DNA from: Thermococcus sp. EP1 | GTDB taxonomy: Archaea > Methanobacteriota_B > Thermococci > Thermococcales > Thermococcaceae | NCBI RefSeq assembly: GCF_001317345.1 | Contig: NZ_JXCG01000004.1 | Coordinates: 124,001-188,000, forward strand | DNA length: 64,000 bases | Reading direction: 5' to 3' | Part shown: piece by piece, positions 43,187 through 53,711 of the stretch | Layout of the letters: every line of letters begins with the position of its first letter | Numbering within the stretch: position 1 is the stretch's first letter | Notes under the pieces: model-generated | Database searches by the model: none | What the model saw: the letters and a program-made list of their open reading frames with translations, nothing else | Told to the model about the DNA's origin: nothing | Program-made: the position numbers and the translations under genes

Positions 43187-43484
43187 CTTCTTCATCCCAC
43201 ATTATCTCAACACCCTTCCAAAAGGCAATATAATCTTTAATTGTGTTTGCCGCTTCTTTAGGATTCGGGTAATACCATGCAGCATCTTCATTTACCTTAT
43301 CTCCCACAACAACATGATAGTAACTTGCTTCTCCTTTCCATGAACATGTTGTATGGGTGGAGCTTTTTCGGAGGAATTCCTTTCTCACAGTGTCGGGTGG
43401 AAAATAGACATTGCCTTCCAAAAGAATAACTTTGTCTCTTTTAGCCTCAGCAATAATTTCTCCATTCCAAATAGCTTTAATCAT
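43173..43484 (-). CDS. DUF427 family protein
   Basis: 103-residue protein with the DUF427 pattern: MIKAIWNGEIIAEAKRDKVI, LLEGNVYFPPDTVRKEFLRK, THTTCSWKGEASYYHVVVGD and AAWYYPNPKEAANTIKDYIA, a compact beta fold. Function is unknown. The ATG at 43484 follows TTGGAGATGA. It overlaps the downstream oxidoreductase gene by 14 bases, suggesting a shared redox-related role. Confidence 0.88.
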   Translation of the reverse strand: MIKAIWNGEIIAEAKRDKVILLEGNVYFPPDTVRKEFLRKSSTHTTCSWKGEASYYHVVVGDKVNEDAAWYYPNPKEAANTIKDYIAFWKGVEIMWDEEDEKV

Positions 43485-43603
43485 TTTATTCATCTCCAAT
43501 GTAAACTTTGCATGAATTGTTAAGTAAGTTTTTATTCCCAAATGAGAAATTTAAGAAGAGACAGTTTACAACGTGAAAAAGATAATGGGCGAATCGCCCG
43601 AAA

Positions 43604-43855
43604 TCACTCAAGACTTATTCCAGCCTGTTCAAGAGCAGCCTTAACAGCTTCGTCCTCAGCACCGCGTTCGATGGCAATCTTTTCTGGAAGAGGCTCAAGG
43701 TGCTTTATGTTCATCCTTCTTCTCTTAACCTTGTTAAAGCCAGCACCAGTCACAAGGACGAAGTTTTTGTCAATTATATCCACAACAACTACTTTTTGTC
43801 CAGCTCTTCTTCCAGCAATAACAACGGCTAATCTTCCAATGTCAATTGCAGGCAT
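43604..43855 (-). CDS. rpl14e: Ribosomal protein L14e
   Basis: 83-residue KOW-fold protein [20 protein letters not shown] continuing [20 protein letters not shown] and [17 protein letters not shown], matching archaeal L14e. It follows cmk by 20 bases. Confidence 0.95.
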   Translation of the reverse strand: MPAIDIGRLAVVIAGRRAGQKVVVVDIIDKNFVLVTGAGFNKVKRRRMNIKHLEPLPEKIAIERGAEDEAVKAALEQAGISLE

Positions 43856-43875
43856 TCATCCCACCTCCACTATTT

Positions 43876-44433
43876 TTATTTCCCCGTGTCACCATCGGGG
43901 TACAGGTGGTCGATGGCGGCCTTCACAATTTTGAAGACCCCATCGGGACCCCATTTAGCGGTATTAATTGTTAAGTCATAAATCGAGAGGTCGTTAATGT
44001 CGACCCCATATAGGTTTAAATACCTTTTCCTATTCTGCATTTCCCTTTCAGCAATTTGCATGAAAGCTTCTTCAACACTTACACCTTCCCTTCTCGCTAC
44101 GCGTTGGGCCCTCACTTGAATTGGTGCATCGAGCCATATTTTTAAGTCAGCTGTCTTTACCATCCACCCTGCTAGACGGCCTTCTATGACAACATTGCAC
44201 TCTTTTGCTGCCTCTACTTGCCTCTTGTCAACTTCTCTATCTATTTCGGGGTGCATTTCTGCATATTCTTGGAATTCTTGCAGACTCATACCTCTCTCTT
44301 TTGCCATTTGGCGAAAGATCAAGCCTGCGTAAATATGCTTAAATCCATAATATCTAGCTAAGTTCTTGCATAGAGTGGTTGTACCGCTTCCCGCCAAGCC
44401 ACTTACTGTTATTACTAGACATCCCTTTGGCAT
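43876..44433 (-). CDS. cmk: Cytidylate kinase (archaeal type)
   Basis: 185-residue P-loop kinase phosphorylating CMP/dCMP. It has P-loop VSGLAGSGTTTLCKNLARYY (about 10-29), VVIEGRLAGWMVK and the lid-type segment RVARREGVSVEEAFMQIAER. It lies in the conserved archaeal order L34e-Cmk-L14e-Cbf5. Confidence 0.95.
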   Translation of the reverse strand: MPKGCLVITVSGLAGSGTTTLCKNLARYYGFKHIYAGLIFRQMAKERGMSLQEFQEYAEMHPEIDREVDKRQVEAAKECNVVIEGRLAGWMVKTADLKIWLDAPIQVRAQRVARREGVSVEEAFMQIAEREMQNRKRYLNLYGVDINDLSIYDLTINTAKWGPDGVFKIVKAAIDHLYPDGDTGK

Positions 44434-44460
44434 ATTTCATCACTTATTCGACCTATAATT

Positions 44461-44727
44461 TTAAAGAGCAGCTCTTACCTGGGCTTTTATAACCCTACGC
44501 ATACAGGTTGGACAAAGATTTGGCATTGGTCTCTCTGGTCTCTTCTTTGTTTTGGGCAATTTTCTGAGTTCACTAGGTCTTCCCCTAGGAACCCCATTGA
44601 GGGGCTTTCCACAAATTGCACAGTGTGCTACTTTTGGTTTCTTCCTCTCGAAGTGTATTACAGTCCTCCCTCCAGGAGTCCTAACATATTTCCTTCTCCA
44701 TGATCTTGATCTGTACATTGGCTTCAT
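44461..44727 (-). CDS. rpl34e: Ribosomal protein L34e
   Basis: 88-residue zinc-ribbon protein: [20 protein letters not shown], then [20 protein letters not shown] and [19 protein letters not shown], giving two CxxC pairs. GAGGTGGAGAG precedes the ATG. Confidence 0.96.
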   Translation of the reverse strand: MKPMYRSRSWRRKYVRTPGGRTVIHFERKKPKVAHCAICGKPLNGVPRGRPSELRKLPKTKKRPERPMPNLCPTCMRRVIKAQVRAAL

Positions 44728-44760
44728 ATCTCTCCACCTCGCTTAGCTTTTTTGCAGAGT

Positions 44761-44778
44761 ATTTTTAAATTTAACTAT
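44761..44778 (-). promoter_or_regulatory. TATA promoter of the rpl34e-cmk-rpl14e unit
   Basis: The minus strand reads AAATTTAAAAATACTCTG, a TATA-like element about 40 bases upstream of the rpl34e ATG. Confidence 0.5.
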
Positions 44779-44855
44779 TTTTTGTTTATCCTCTAAGTAC
44801 GATGCTAAACTTCTTTGAAAAGGTATCGAAGAGATGAAAAAGAAAGTTGAAAACT

Positions 44856-45293
44856 TTAATCATACTTCTTACGAGTCTTCTCATCACATATTATATGTTC
44901 TAAATATTCCTCCCACTCTTGAGAATCCCACGTGCCCAAAGCTTTATGAATCGTATAATACTTCTGGGGAACTGGATGGGTACCAAAAACGACTTTTAAT
45001 CCATACTTTTCCTCAATAAAGTTCTTAAAATAATCTATCCATGGACATGGTGGGTAACCAACTAAGAATCCTGTTGCAAAGTGAACAACTTCTACTCCGT
45101 TGTTCTTCATTTCTGCTGGAGCGTATTCGATATTCCCTCCCGGGCAACCTCCACATGTAGTATACCCAACGACTTCAACATCTTCATCTTTGTAGAGGCT
45201 GAATGCCCCTTCCCTCTCTCTTATGGCTTTGAAGCATTTTCCTCCTGCACACGTTCTATAACGGTCACAAATTATAATTCCAATTTTCACCAT
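44856..45293 (-). CDS. CGGC domain protein
   Basis: 145-residue cysteine-rich protein. It has IGIIICDRYRTCAGGKCFKA, the name-giving VGYTTCGGCPGGNIEYAPAE and GYPPCPWIDYFKNFIEEKYG. The cysteines probably bind a metal or FeS centre. The family is common in anaerobes and its function is unresolved. Single gene with AAATGGTG before the ATG. Confidence 0.88.
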   Translation of the reverse strand: MVKIGIIICDRYRTCAGGKCFKAIREREGAFSLYKDEDVEVVGYTTCGGCPGGNIEYAPAEMKNNGVEVVHFATGFLVGYPPCPWIDYFKNFIEEKYGLKVVFGTHPVPQKYYTIHKALGTWDSQEWEEYLEHIICDEKTRKKYD

Positions 45294-45374
45294 TTCATTA
45301 TCCCCTATATAATGTTCAACATTATTTACAATGTTTACCTAACCTTAAATTTTTTGGCAATCGTATAATAAGAC

Positions 45375-46250
45375 TCAGAACCTTAAGACTTTCCCAGAGT
45401 GAAGCTTCTCAAAATTCTTCCCAAATTCCTTTAGAAACATTGCTTCAGCTTTGAGCCCTGTACAGTGCCCAGTATAAATTTTCTTAACCCCTAAATCCCT
45501 AAGTGCTTTTATCGTGTTTTGAATCCTCTCATCATTAGCACTTATTAAATGAAATCCACCTATAACAGCGTATACATCAGTGGTTCCTGTTATTTCAATA
45601 GCTTTCTGCACCATGCTGACTATTCCCGGATGAGAGCATCCCCCAATAACCACTAATCCTTTTTCAGTTACTATTCCCAGTCCTATCTCATCTTCAACTT
45701 CATCCTGAACTACTCTGCCATTTTCAAGCTTTTGAAGGTCTATTGTAACCTCTCTCTCAAAATCAACCTTATTTTCTTTTTCAATTTCTCCAAGCGTGAA
45801 AATTCCCGACATTATTCTTATTGGGTCTCTGCTTAAAATCCATATTCCTCCAAGTTTTTCGATTTCTTTTTTTCTTATGGGTGGAATCCCTGCATATATG
45901 AATTCTGGTTCTGTAGCAAAGCTCACTTTAAAGATATTTGGATGAGCGAATATTGGTGCCTCCTTTCTTATTTTTTTCATAATGCCTAAAAGTCCCCCAG
46001 TATGGTCAAAATGACTGTGAGAAAGCACTATTAGGTCGATAGTTTTTGGATTAATTCCCATAAGCCTCATATTGAAAAGAATAGGTTCTGCATAGGATGC
46101 TGCATCAAATAATATTCTACGAACGATACCATCAGATTTTGCTTCGATCAGGAATGAAATACCATGTTGAGCCCAGAATTGACTGTTGTATCCGGCATAA
46201 TCCTCTGCTAATATATAAATCTCTAATTCCTCAATCTCTCCAATCTCCAT
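45375..46250 (-). CDS. Metallo-beta-lactamase-fold hydrolase (MJ0301-like)
   Basis: 291-residue MBL-fold enzyme of the group annotated as 7,8-dihydropterin-6-methyl-4-(beta-D-ribofuranosyl)aminobenzene-5'-phosphate synthase. The metal motif is VLSHSHFDHTGGLLGIMKKI (about 75-94), followed by VVIGGCSHPGIVSMVQKAIE and YAVIGGFHLISANDERIQNT and the C-terminal YTGHCTGLKAEAMF. I chose the ATG at 46250; the longer reading would overlap the EMC3-like gene. The biochemical role in this lineage is uncertain. Confidence 0.87.
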   Translation of the reverse strand: MEIGEIEELEIYILAEDYAGYNSQFWAQHGISFLIEAKSDGIVRRILFDAASYAEPILFNMRLMGINPKTIDLIVLSHSHFDHTGGLLGIMKKIRKEAPIFAHPNIFKVSFATEPEFIYAGIPPIRKKEIEKLGGIWILSRDPIRIMSGIFTLGEIEKENKVDFEREVTIDLQKLENGRVVQDEVEDEIGLGIVTEKGLVVIGGCSHPGIVSMVQKAIEITGTTDVYAVIGGFHLISANDERIQNTIKALRDLGVKKIYTGHCTGLKAEAMFLKEFGKNFEKLHSGKVLRF

Positions 46251-46294
46251 ATAGCATCGCCTTCTTTTAGGAAAAAGAAAATTATAAAACAAGA

Positions 46295-46822
46295 CTAAAC
46301 CGAATCGAGGAGTTTTCTCAATACCTGACCAACAGCCATTGAAGTTAGGATATACCATCCAATGTAGCCAAGCTCATTGGCCTGAAGAGACGAGTGATAG
46401 AACCCATGGAACAAATCAAAGAGGAAAAAGTTGAAGGGTGACTTTACAATTGCAGTCTCAACGTACCATCTCCTCATCCAACCAAAGAAGATAAAGAATA
46501 TCGGCATTGTGAAGAGCATTGGCTTAAACATCGAGTCTTTCATAACTTCGTTTTGGAGCTTTAGTAGTTCCATTTGTTTTTGCTGTAACTTTCTTAGTTT
46601 CTTTTCATCTTTTGCTTTTTGAGCTTCTTTCCACTCTTTTTGGAACTCCTTGCTCATCTTTTGAAGTCTCTTCATTTTCTCTTGGTCAATTAAAAAGTGA
46701 TTTACTAAAGTGAAAAATCCTCCAAGTATGGCACCTGAAATTGTTACTACCCACATTGGATGAGCATTCATTACCAACGGCCCGAACAACTTATCCAGAG
46801 CCAAATAAATTCCCTCAAGCAT
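46295..46822 (-). CDS. EMC3/TMCO1-type membrane insertase (archaeal YidC-like, DUF106)
   Basis: 175-residue membrane protein of the Oxa1 superfamily. A first span ([20 protein letters not shown]) leads to a charged cytosolic coiled coil ([20 protein letters not shown], through about residue 90). Two C-terminal spans follow ([20 protein letters not shown] and [16 protein letters not shown]). It helps insert small membrane proteins. Its position between adk and upstream of secY-linked genes fits the archaeal order. It overlaps adk by eight bases. Confidence 0.9.
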   Translation of the reverse strand: MLEGIYLALDKLFGPLVMNAHPMWVVTISGAILGGFFTLVNHFLIDQEKMKRLQKMSKEFQKEWKEAQKAKDEKKLRKLQQKQMELLKLQNEVMKDSMFKPMLFTMPIFFIFFGWMRRWYVETAIVKSPFNFFLFDLFHGFYHSSLQANELGYIGWYILTSMAVGQVLRKLLDSV

Positions 46823-47405
46823 CTTCTTCCACCGCCAGATCCAGTATTTTTACCAACTCATTAACAGCTTCTTCCAATCCTTTGTCTTCATGATTCTCAA
46901 TTATCTTTATAAGTGCATTGGAATGCATTGCATAGCTGATTGCAGCAGCCCTATTTAAATCTTGGTGTCTTTGAATTTGCTCTTCAGTTTCAACATCCCT
47001 GTCTCTTTTTAGATCTCTCAAACGTCTGCCAAGTATCTCACTTGGATTAGCCTCTATTATGACCATAAACTTTGGATTTATGACCTCAATAACTTCCTTT
47101 GGAAATCCTAACATGTAACCTAAGGGAGTCTTAATTGTAGCATGTGTATCAAGTAGTACTGGTTCTTTTCGAGATATTTCCAAGATTCTTTGAGCCGCTT
47201 TTAATTGAAGTTCTCTCTGAGTTTTTAAACTTAATCTCCTCATTTCATCTCTATGGGAAACTAAATTAGCCCTAACTGCCTCCTCAAACATTATGTCTCC
47301 AAAGTTAATAACCCTAAACCTTGCTCGAGTCCTCTGCAAAGCCAGTCGTGTGATTGTACTTTTTCCTACTCCCGGAATCCCTGTAATAACCACCACAAAC
47401 GGCAT
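46815..47405 (-). CDS. adkA: Adenylate kinase (archaeal AdkA type)
   Basis: 196-residue trimeric archaeal adenylate kinase, 2 ADP = ATP + AMP. The P-loop is [20 protein letters not shown] (about 4-23), followed by [20 protein letters not shown] and [20 protein letters not shown] and [20 protein letters not shown]. It follows secY in the usual archaeal arrangement. Confidence 0.95.
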   Translation of the reverse strand: MPFVVVITGIPGVGKSTITRLALQRTRARFRVINFGDIMFEEAVRANLVSHRDEMRRLSLKTQRELQLKAAQRILEISRKEPVLLDTHATIKTPLGYMLGFPKEVIEVINPKFMVIIEANPSEILGRRLRDLKRDRDVETEEQIQRHQDLNRAAAISYAMHSNALIKIIENHEDKGLEEAVNELVKILDLAVEEDA

Positions 47406-47455
47406 TTTATATCACCTTGATGAAAACTCGCGCTCCAAACACTACAAAGAGAAAT

Positions 47456-47471
47456 TGGTTTATAAGGTTTT
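47456..47471 (-). promoter_or_regulatory. TATA promoter of the adkA-EMC3-like unit
   Basis: The minus strand reads AAAAACCTTATAAACCA, a TATA box about 55 bases upstream of the adkA ATG within the 92-base gap after secY. Confidence 0.5.
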
Positions 47472-47497
47472 TTGGGAATAAGATGGAAAAAAGAAAA

Positions 47498-48883
47498 TCA
47501 TCCAAAGAATCTACGCAATGCTGGGAACATCTCAGTTGCCTGTTCTCTTGCTATTTCTTCGTAGAATCTATAGAGAATACCAACGGTAAGCAATATACCA
47601 GTTCCAGTTCCCAGGGCACCAAGGAAATCTGCCAATACTGCCACGACCCCTAATGTAAAAGCTCCCCAGAACGTGACATAAGGAATATATCTTTGGAGAA
47701 CCCTTTCAAGTATTCTTGGATCCCTTCTGAATCCAGGGATCTGGAGTCCAGCCCTTTGAAGCTGTCTTGCAATGCTTCTTGCGTCTAACCCTGTGAGCTC
47801 AACCCATAGAAATCCAAAGAACAATGAAAACGTTATTGTCAACAAGGCATAAACCAGAGCCCTTATTGGGTCTGCCATTACGCTGAATATATCTCTAGGT
47901 GGTAAGACATATCTAACAACTCCTGAAATTACAGCTCCACTTTCATCAAATGTTCCAAGTATTGGATAGCCTATTCTCTGAAGAAGCCTGGCCCAGAGTT
48001 GTATATTTGCATAGAGAGCAAAAGTAAGGATAATTGGGATATTACTAACATACATGAATCTAATTGGATATCTTCCCCTTACAGTTACTCTTCCATAGCT
48101 AAGAGGTATCTCCACGCGCATGCTCTCGAGATAAACAACTATTAGAAATATCACTACGGTAGCTAGAACGCTAAGCATGTCTGGCATTCCCCTTCTATAA
48201 AGAGCTCCCATGAGATCTCCTTGAATTATATGTTGAATAAAAGCAGGTATAGCTCCAATTATTGCAGGTTCACCTGTAAGGGGATCAATTGCAGCACTAG
48301 TTGTGAGAGGATTAAGAGATTGAGTCACAATTGTCTGAGAAACTCCAGCAGCAATGAAAAGACTTATACCACTCCCAATTCCCCATTTGCTTACAAGTTC
48401 ATCCATGATCATGACCATTATTCCACCAAATGCAAGCTGAAGCATTAAGAGTAGCTTAATTGTAAGTGTTGGGTTTCCAAAAGCTCCTGCAAATACATAC
48501 ACTCCAGCTTCAAAGAAACACATGAAAACTGCAAAAACCTTCTGGAGTGCCTGATAGAACCTTCTATCGTCTGGGTTTGAGAGGTCAAGTTTTATGATCT
48601 CTGAACCAACTAGGAGTTGCATGATAATTCCAGCTGTGACTATAGGTCCAATACCCAATGTCAAAAGGCTACCATTTCTACCTGCAAGAACAACTCTTAA
48701 TGTTTGGAAGTAATCCTGAACTGTTTCTGGTATTCCAAAAAGAGGAATCTCCGCCATAGCAAAATACAACAGTAATGCAACTACAGTCCAAGCAAATTTC
48801 TCTTTCAACGGAACATGTCTTTTTGGTCGATCAATTTCTGGAAACGCATGTTCTATTTTATAGATTATATCCCTTGCTCCCAT
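47498..48883 (-). CDS. secY: Protein translocase channel SecY (Sec61 alpha)
   Basis: 461-residue ten-span channel of the Sec translocon. It starts with the cytosolic [20 protein letters not shown], has the plug-containing region GLNGSLL-like [20 protein letters not shown] (about 69-88), [20 protein letters not shown], and the long C5 loop near [32 protein letters not shown] precedes the ATG. Closes the S10-spc-type superoperon after rpl15. Confidence 0.97.
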   Translation of the reverse strand: MGARDIIYKIEHAFPEIDRPKRHVPLKEKFAWTVVALLLYFAMAEIPLFGIPETVQDYFQTLRVVLAGRNGSLLTLGIGPIVTAGIIMQLLVGSEIIKLDLSNPDDRRFYQALQKVFAVFMCFFEAGVYVFAGAFGNPTLTIKLLLMLQLAFGGIMVMIMDELVSKWGIGSGISLFIAAGVSQTIVTQSLNPLTTSAAIDPLTGEPAIIGAIPAFIQHIIQGDLMGALYRRGMPDMLSVLATVVIFLIVVYLESMRVEIPLSYGRVTVRGRYPIRFMYVSNIPIILTFALYANIQLWARLLQRIGYPILGTFDESGAVISGVVRYVLPPRDIFSVMADPIRALVYALLTITFSLFFGFLWVELTGLDARSIARQLQRAGLQIPGFRRDPRILERVLQRYIPYVTFWGAFTLGVVAVLADFLGALGTGTGILLTVGILYRFYEEIAREQATEMFPALRRFFG

Positions 48884-48916
48884 GGATTACACCCCAAAAA
48901 TATTAATAATAAAAAA

Positions 48917-49360
48917 TCAGGCAAGGAGGGCCTCTCCACCAGCTTGAACAATCTTTTCTTCAGCTTTGGGGGAGAATGCCCTGGCCTTGATAACGAGAGG
49001 TTTAGTTAACTTTCCGCTTCCAAGGACTTTGTCTGCAAACTGGGTTGTGTCAACAACTATTTTTCCTTCTTCCTCATAAGCAATGCCAAGCTGCATAAGT
49101 TCATCCAAGTGTTCTTCTATAAATCTAAGATTAACTGCCATTATCTCCCTCTGTGCCTCAACAGGTCTTTTAAACCCTCTCTTACCTAGGTGATCTGGCA
49201 TATACTTGATGACCCATGTCCACTTCGTCTTCTTTCTCTTTCCTGTTCCTGCCATACCTCTACCGCCTTTGTGTCCTCCACCACGGTGCTTCTTTTTACA
49301 ACCCCATCCGTGAGTGTGGGAACCGCGAAGCTTTCTCACTTTTTTCTTTCTTCTAATCAT
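48917..49360 (-). CDS. rpl15: Ribosomal protein L15
   Basis: 147-residue L15: [40 protein letters not shown] and the C-terminal [20 protein letters not shown]. The ATG at 49360 follows GAGGTGTG. Confidence 0.97.
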   Translation of the reverse strand: MIRRKKKVRKLRGSHTHGWGCKKKHRGGGHKGGRGMAGTGKRKKTKWTWVIKYMPDHLGKRGFKRPVEAQREIMAVNLRFIEEHLDELMQLGIAYEEEGKIVVDTTQFADKVLGSGKLTKPLVIKARAFSPKAEEKIVQAGGEALLA

Positions 49361-49370
49361 CTCGCACACC

Positions 49371-49835
49371 TCATAGCATTCTCTCTATAAGCTCGTTAAT
49401 AGCCTCTCCTCTATAACCTAAAGCGCCACCCTCTTTGAAGGTCCTCTTCTTGCTCTTGAATCCTCCTCTTGGTGGGTGCATCCTGAAGACTGGCTTAAGA
49501 CCTGGTAAATCACTAAGCTTCATTTCCCCTGCTATAACTTTTTCTGCAAATTCCTTGATGCTCATTCCAAGTTTTTCTTGAACATATTCTTCTGTTACAC
49601 GTCTGTTTCCAGATAATCTTCCTCTTTTCTCAATAAGCTTTGCTAAAGTTTCTGCAGTTATCTCTCCCCAAGTTATGTAGTCCTTGACTTTCTGGATCAT
49701 CCCAGTATACGCGGGAGTTTCATCTATTATCACTAAGTGGTTTATCTTATGGAGTCTAAGCATGCCTAATGTATCCTTTACAGGTCTCTTTACATTTACT
49801 CTGCCTCTTACCCTAATCAATGCAAGTTTTGCCAT
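49371..49835 (-). CDS. rpl30: Ribosomal protein L30
   Basis: 154-residue archaeal L30 (L7-like): [40 protein letters not shown] and [20 protein letters not shown]. Longer than bacterial L30 as expected. Confidence 0.97.
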   Translation of the reverse strand: MAKLALIRVRGRVNVKRPVKDTLGMLRLHKINHLVIIDETPAYTGMIQKVKDYITWGEITAETLAKLIEKRGRLSGNRRVTEEYVQEKLGMSIKEFAEKVIAGEMKLSDLPGLKPVFRMHPPRGGFKSKKRTFKEGGALGYRGEAINELIERML

Positions 49836-49845
49836 TTAGCTCACC

Positions 49846-50553
49846 TCACAGTTCAAAGTTCTGTGGCATCTCTCTACCTATAACTATACCATAGCGCTCA
49901 ATCATTTCAGGTTTTACAGCGACACTATTAGTGTTGTATAATGCCTCAAAAACTGCTTTTGCAAAGTTGACTGTTGTTCTTGTCTCACCAAGAGTCTGTG
50001 ACCAAACATCTTTAACTCCTGCCAAGGCAAGTATCTTTTTACCTACATCACCAATAACAAGTCCAAGTCCTCTTGGTCCAGGCATGAGTCTGACTTTTAC
50101 GCTACTGCTTTTACCTTCAACTGCAAATGGAATTGAGTGTGGTCTTCTGCACCTGCATTCCCATGAACCGCAACCTCTTTTTATTTCAATGATGTTCATC
50201 TTAGCATAGTTTATTGCCTTCCTAATTGCAATACCTACTTCCTTTCCATGACCGATTCCAAGTCCTACATAACCATCTTTGTTACCTACTGCCGCTAATA
50301 CTCTAAATCTAACTCTCCTACCACTGTCAGTCATTCTCACTGTTAGAGCTATATCAAGCACTTCCTGGTTCTCCCTTGTGTTAACCTCTGGGAGGAGCAC
50401 ATCAACTATTTCTGGTTCTTTTATCTGGTAACCTCTCCTAAAGACTTCATGAATGTCAGTAATTTGGCCTTCCTTAACGAGCATACCTAGTTTTGTCCTT
50501 GGTTGCCATTCTTCTAAAACCCTTTGAGCGTACTCTTTCCACTCCTGGCTCAT
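49846..50553 (-). CDS. rps5: Ribosomal protein S5
   Basis: 235-residue S5 with [40 protein letters not shown] and [20 protein letters not shown]. Its start overlaps the rpl18 stop by four bases. Confidence 0.97.
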   Translation of the reverse strand: MSQEWKEYAQRVLEEWQPRTKLGMLVKEGQITDIHEVFRRGYQIKEPEIVDVLLPEVNTRENQEVLDIALTVRMTDSGRRVRFRVLAAVGNKDGYVGLGIGHGKEVGIAIRKAINYAKMNIIEIKRGCGSWECRCRRPHSIPFAVEGKSSSVKVRLMPGPRGLGLVIGDVGKKILALAGVKDVWSQTLGETRTTVNFAKAVFEALYNTNSVAVKPEMIERYGIVIGREMPQNFEL

Positions 50554-51155
50554 GCTCTCACCTTCTCAAATTTCTCAACGATTCTCGCTTTAACCTCTTC
50601 AAAGTGTTCAGGAAGCTTTTCAGGTTCAAGCCCTTTAACAAGGTATCCTCCAAATTGCTTTCTGTACTTTTCTTCATCCTCTTCTTTGAGCATCTTTGCA
50701 TATCTAGCTATGTGTTCACCATTTACTCTATCTTCTCCAGGATAAATTTCTTCGCTATGAGGAACGTTAAGACCAGCATCAACTGCTCCTTTAAGCACGG
50801 CGAAGATGCTTGAACCTTTTGTAGGTGGGTGGAGCCCTATATCAAGTATTGCCTCTTCAATGCCCTTTTCTAATGCTTTATATCCAATCAATAGTCCAAG
50901 GAGATAGGCACTTGGAGTGTTCCCCCCATGACCTTTCCATCCAAAGTCTCTCATGAGTTCTCTTGTGTGAGCTGAAACAACCGTTTTGTCACCTTCTGGA
51001 CCATAAAGGACTATCTGAGCGATATGATGATTAAGTGTTTTTCTCACGACTAATCTAGGCTTGCCCGATTTTAAGAGTGCAAGCCTCTTGTGATAGTTAG
51101 TCTTACCTTCCCTTCTTCTCCTAAATGGAACTCTATATCTTGGTCCGTGAGCCAT
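50550..51155 (-). CDS. rpl18: Ribosomal protein L18
   Basis: 201-residue 5S-rRNA-binding L18: [40 protein letters not shown] and [20 protein letters not shown]. Translationally coupled to rps5. Confidence 0.97.
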   Translation of the reverse strand: MAHGPRYRVPFRRRREGKTNYHKRLALLKSGKPRLVVRKTLNHHIAQIVLYGPEGDKTVVSAHTRELMRDFGWKGHGGNTPSAYLLGLLIGYKALEKGIEEAILDIGLHPPTKGSSIFAVLKGAVDAGLNVPHSEEIYPGEDRVNGEHIARYAKMLKEEDEEKYRKQFGGYLVKGLEPEKLPEHFEEVKARIVEKFEKVRA

Positions 51156-51160
51156 TTATA

Positions 51161-51607
51161 TCACCTCTTTAATATACCTCTCTCTTCCATGAACAGGTAA
51201 AGCTGGTGTTTGTTCTTAAACTGGCCACCTTTAGCCCTTATGTAAAGATTGCGGTATGTATGTTCATCAATTTTTTTCTCAGCTTTGAGCTTCCTGAGCT
51301 CTTTTCTAAGTGCTCTTATAGTCATTATCCACTTCTCCTTCTTACCCATTCTTGCTGTCTTTTTACCTTTTCTATTTCCATGTCCCCTGTGTCTACCTTT
51401 CTTCTTTGCCTCTTGCCTAACTTTTGCTCTGTATCTGCTTTGTCCCTTAAGGGGTTTTTTCTTGACAACCCCTTCATTTATCAATCTCCTAATGTCCTCC
51501 CTAGTGATTGCGGATTTAACGTCCTCAATCCTCTCAGGATCAATCCAAATTCTATTCTCGCCACACTTCAACAGTTCAGCTGCAATTCTTCTCTGCATCT
51601 TAAGCAT
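51161..51607 (-). CDS. rpl19e: Ribosomal protein L19e
   Basis: 148-residue archaeal/eukaryotic L19e: [40 protein letters not shown] and the very basic [20 protein letters not shown]. The ATG at 51607 follows GAGGTGAATGTC. Confidence 0.97.
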   Translation of the reverse strand: MLKMQRRIAAELLKCGENRIWIDPERIEDVKSAITREDIRRLINEGVVKKKPLKGQSRYRAKVRQEAKKKGRHRGHGNRKGKKTARMGKKEKWIMTIRALRKELRKLKAEKKIDEHTYRNLYIRAKGGQFKNKHQLYLFMEERGILKR

Positions 51608-51612
51608 GACAT

Positions 51613-51996
51613 TCACCTCGCATTGAGCACCTTAATCCCCAATTCCTTAGCCCTCTCAATTATCATGATTCTCTTCTTCTTCCCAACGGTACTTGCGATC
51701 CTAGCTGCTTGTCTTGTTGGATCAACAGATTCAAGTTCTTTAACATTGTGGACAAGCACTTCTTCATATCCACTTGGATGAAGTCCTCTAACAGCCTTTG
51801 GTGAGCTCCATCCAATACTTGGAGATCTTGCTTTACCTTTCAGTTTAACTCTCATCTTGCTGTCAGTTCCTTTTGGCCTTCTCCATTTAGGATCATTTTT
51901 GAACTTTGGAAACCTCCACCACTCCTGTCTAAGGAATTTGGGTTTCTTTCTCTTGAGTTTAGCCCTTATTCTCAACAGTCTCGCTTTTTCGTTCAT
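51613..51996 (-). CDS. rpl32e: Ribosomal protein L32e
   Basis: 127-residue L32e: [40 protein letters not shown] and [20 protein letters not shown]. Archaeal/eukaryotic-specific protein in its usual place between L6 and L19e. Confidence 0.97.
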   Translation of the reverse strand: MNEKARLLRIRAKLKRKKPKFLRQEWWRFPKFKNDPKWRRPKGTDSKMRVKLKGKARSPSIGWSSPKAVRGLHPSGYEEVLVHNVKELESVDPTRQAARIASTVGKKKRIMIIERAKELGIKVLNAR

Positions 51997-52006
51997 CTCT
52001 CACACC

Positions 52007-52561
52007 TCAGAACTTTATAGGTTTACCAGCTTTTTCCACAATGTAGATACCATCTTGGAATACTCTTCTATCTCTACCAACCACCTTAGTTGCTTGCTCG
52101 ATGTTTGCTGCGGTTTGTCCTACCTTCTCTTTGTCGATTCCTTCTACAAGAATTTCTCCGCCTCTAACCTTCACAGTGACTCCCGGAAGTATCTTGGCGA
52201 CCCTAGGAGCCTTTTCACCAAGGAAATTCTCAATGTAAACTTTGTCACCTTGCACTTTTACTGTTATTGGAAAGTGACTGTAAACCACCTTAAGCTTGTA
52301 AGTAAGGCCCTCCGTGACTCCCTTAACCATGTTTGTTATGTGTGCCTTGAAGGTTCTTGCGATTGCAATATCTTTTCTCCTTGGAAAGTCCTTGTAGATG
52401 ACAACCTTATTGTCCTCTGCAAAGAGCTTAAAGCCAGGATAACTGAGTTCTCGTTCAACTTCTCCTTTTGGTCCTTTCACTTTTACAAGGTTACCATTTA
52501 TTTCAACTGTAACTCCTTCTGGAATTTCAACTTCTTCCCTCACCCATGCATCAACTGGCAT
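52007..52561 (-). CDS. rpl6: Ribosomal protein L6
   Basis: 184-residue L6, two repeated domains: [40 protein letters not shown] and [19 protein letters not shown]. The ATG at 52561 follows GAGGTGAGAGA. Confidence 0.97.
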   Translation of the reverse strand: MPVDAWVREEVEIPEGVTVEINGNLVKVKGPKGEVERELSYPGFKLFAEDNKVVIYKDFPRRKDIAIARTFKAHITNMVKGVTEGLTYKLKVVYSHFPITVKVQGDKVYIENFLGEKAPRVAKILPGVTVKVRGGEILVEGIDKEKVGQTAANIEQATKVVGRDRRVFQDGIYIVEKAGKPIKF

Positions 52562-52571
52562 TTCTCTCACC

Positions 52572-52964
52572 TCAGTAGATGTAAGCTATTAATCTTCCAC
52601 CAATGCCCTTCTCCAGGGCCTCTTTGTGAGTCATAACTCCTTGAGAGGTTGATACTACCAGTATACCAAATTCGAATGCAGGAAGGAACCTCTTTTCCCA
52701 TTTCTCGTATTCTTTAGCCTTTACTGAGAATCTTGGCTTTATTGCGCCTGCTCTGTTTACTTTTCCTAAGAGTTGAACTCTGTAAATTCCCGCTCTACCA
52801 TCATCAATAAACTCAAACTCTCCAATATAGCCGTTCTCTTGCATAACTCTTAGTACTTCTCCAATAAGCTTTGAAGCTGGTTTTATGTATACCTCTTTCT
52901 TACCAACTCTCTCGCTATTTGTGATATGTGACAATGCATTTGCCAAAGGGTCTAACAAAGTCAT
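52572..52964 (-). CDS. rps8: Ribosomal protein S8
   Basis: 130-residue S8: [40 protein letters not shown] and the C-terminal [20 protein letters not shown]. It binds the central domain of 16S rRNA. Confidence 0.97.
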   Translation of the reverse strand: MTLLDPLANALSHITNSERVGKKEVYIKPASKLIGEVLRVMQENGYIGEFEFIDDGRAGIYRVQLLGKVNRAGAIKPRFSVKAKEYEKWEKRFLPAFEFGILVVSTSQGVMTHKEALEKGIGGRLIAYIY

Positions 52965-52975
52965 CTCATCTCACC

Positions 52976-53146
52976 TCAGTCGTATTTCTTAAATCCTAAT
53001 TTTGGAGCTACCTCTCTAAAGCAGTGTCTGCAAAGCATCAGTCCATGAATTCTAACTATTGGTCCAAATTGCCCGCATCTAACGCATCTTCTCGCGCCTT
53101 TACCAAACTTCCTTGATTTTCTTTTATTGTAATCAGCCTTTGCCAT
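52976..53146 (-). CDS. rps14: Ribosomal protein S14 (zinc-binding type)
   Basis: 56-residue protein [20 protein letters not shown] continuing [20 protein letters not shown] and [16 protein letters not shown]. The CxxC...CxxC zinc ribbon is complete. The ATG at 53146 follows GAGGGATGAT and the gene starts two bases after rpl5 ends. Usual length for archaeal S14. Confidence 0.96.
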   Translation of the reverse strand: MAKADYNKRKSRKFGKGARRCVRCGQFGPIVRIHGLMLCRHCFREVAPKLGFKKYD

Positions 53147-53148
53147 AA

Positions 53149-53700
53149 TCATCCCTCCACAATCTGGACTCCAAACTCTTCCTGCATAAAAACCATCCCT
53201 TCTTCTTTAGTAAGCTTGTGCTTTGTTGGAATGTGGTGTCTCCTTCTCTTCCTTATTGCTATTCTATATCCTGGCCTCTCTAGTGTTACACAAACGTCCA
53301 TACCGAAGATACCTATCTCTGGGTCATACTCAACTCCGGGTATGTTTATGTGCTCGTCAATTCCAAAGCATACATTTCCATGTTCATCGAAACTTGAGGC
53401 TTTGAGTCTGTTATCAACGGCAGCGAGCAATCTCTTTAAGAGGTCGTAGGCTTTTTGTCCTCTGAGAGTTACTTTGACTGCAATTGGTTCTCCTCTTCTT
53501 ATTCCGAAGTCCCTATTTGTTTTCTTGGCCTTCCTTCTTATTGGCTTCTGGCCTACCAGAGCTTCTAACATTGTCTCTGCCTTTGTCAATCTCTCACCAC
53601 TCTCTCCCACACCAATGTTTATTGTTATTTTTCCAATTCTCGGTCTCCTCATGGGATGAGCTTCCCAATCAGCCAAGATTGCCTCTCTGTTAGTTATCAT
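53149..53700 (-). CDS. rpl5: Ribosomal protein L5
   Basis: 183-residue 5S-rRNA-associated L5: [40 protein letters not shown] and [20 protein letters not shown] are diagnostic. Confidence 0.97.
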   Translation of the reverse strand: MITNREAILADWEAHPMRRPRIGKITINIGVGESGERLTKAETMLEALVGQKPIRRKAKKTNRDFGIRRGEPIAVKVTLRGQKAYDLLKRLLAAVDNRLKASSFDEHGNVCFGIDEHINIPGVEYDPEIGIFGMDVCVTLERPGYRIAIRKRRRHHIPTKHKLTKEEGMVFMQEEFGVQIVEG

Positions 53701-53711
53701 TCTCTTTCACC

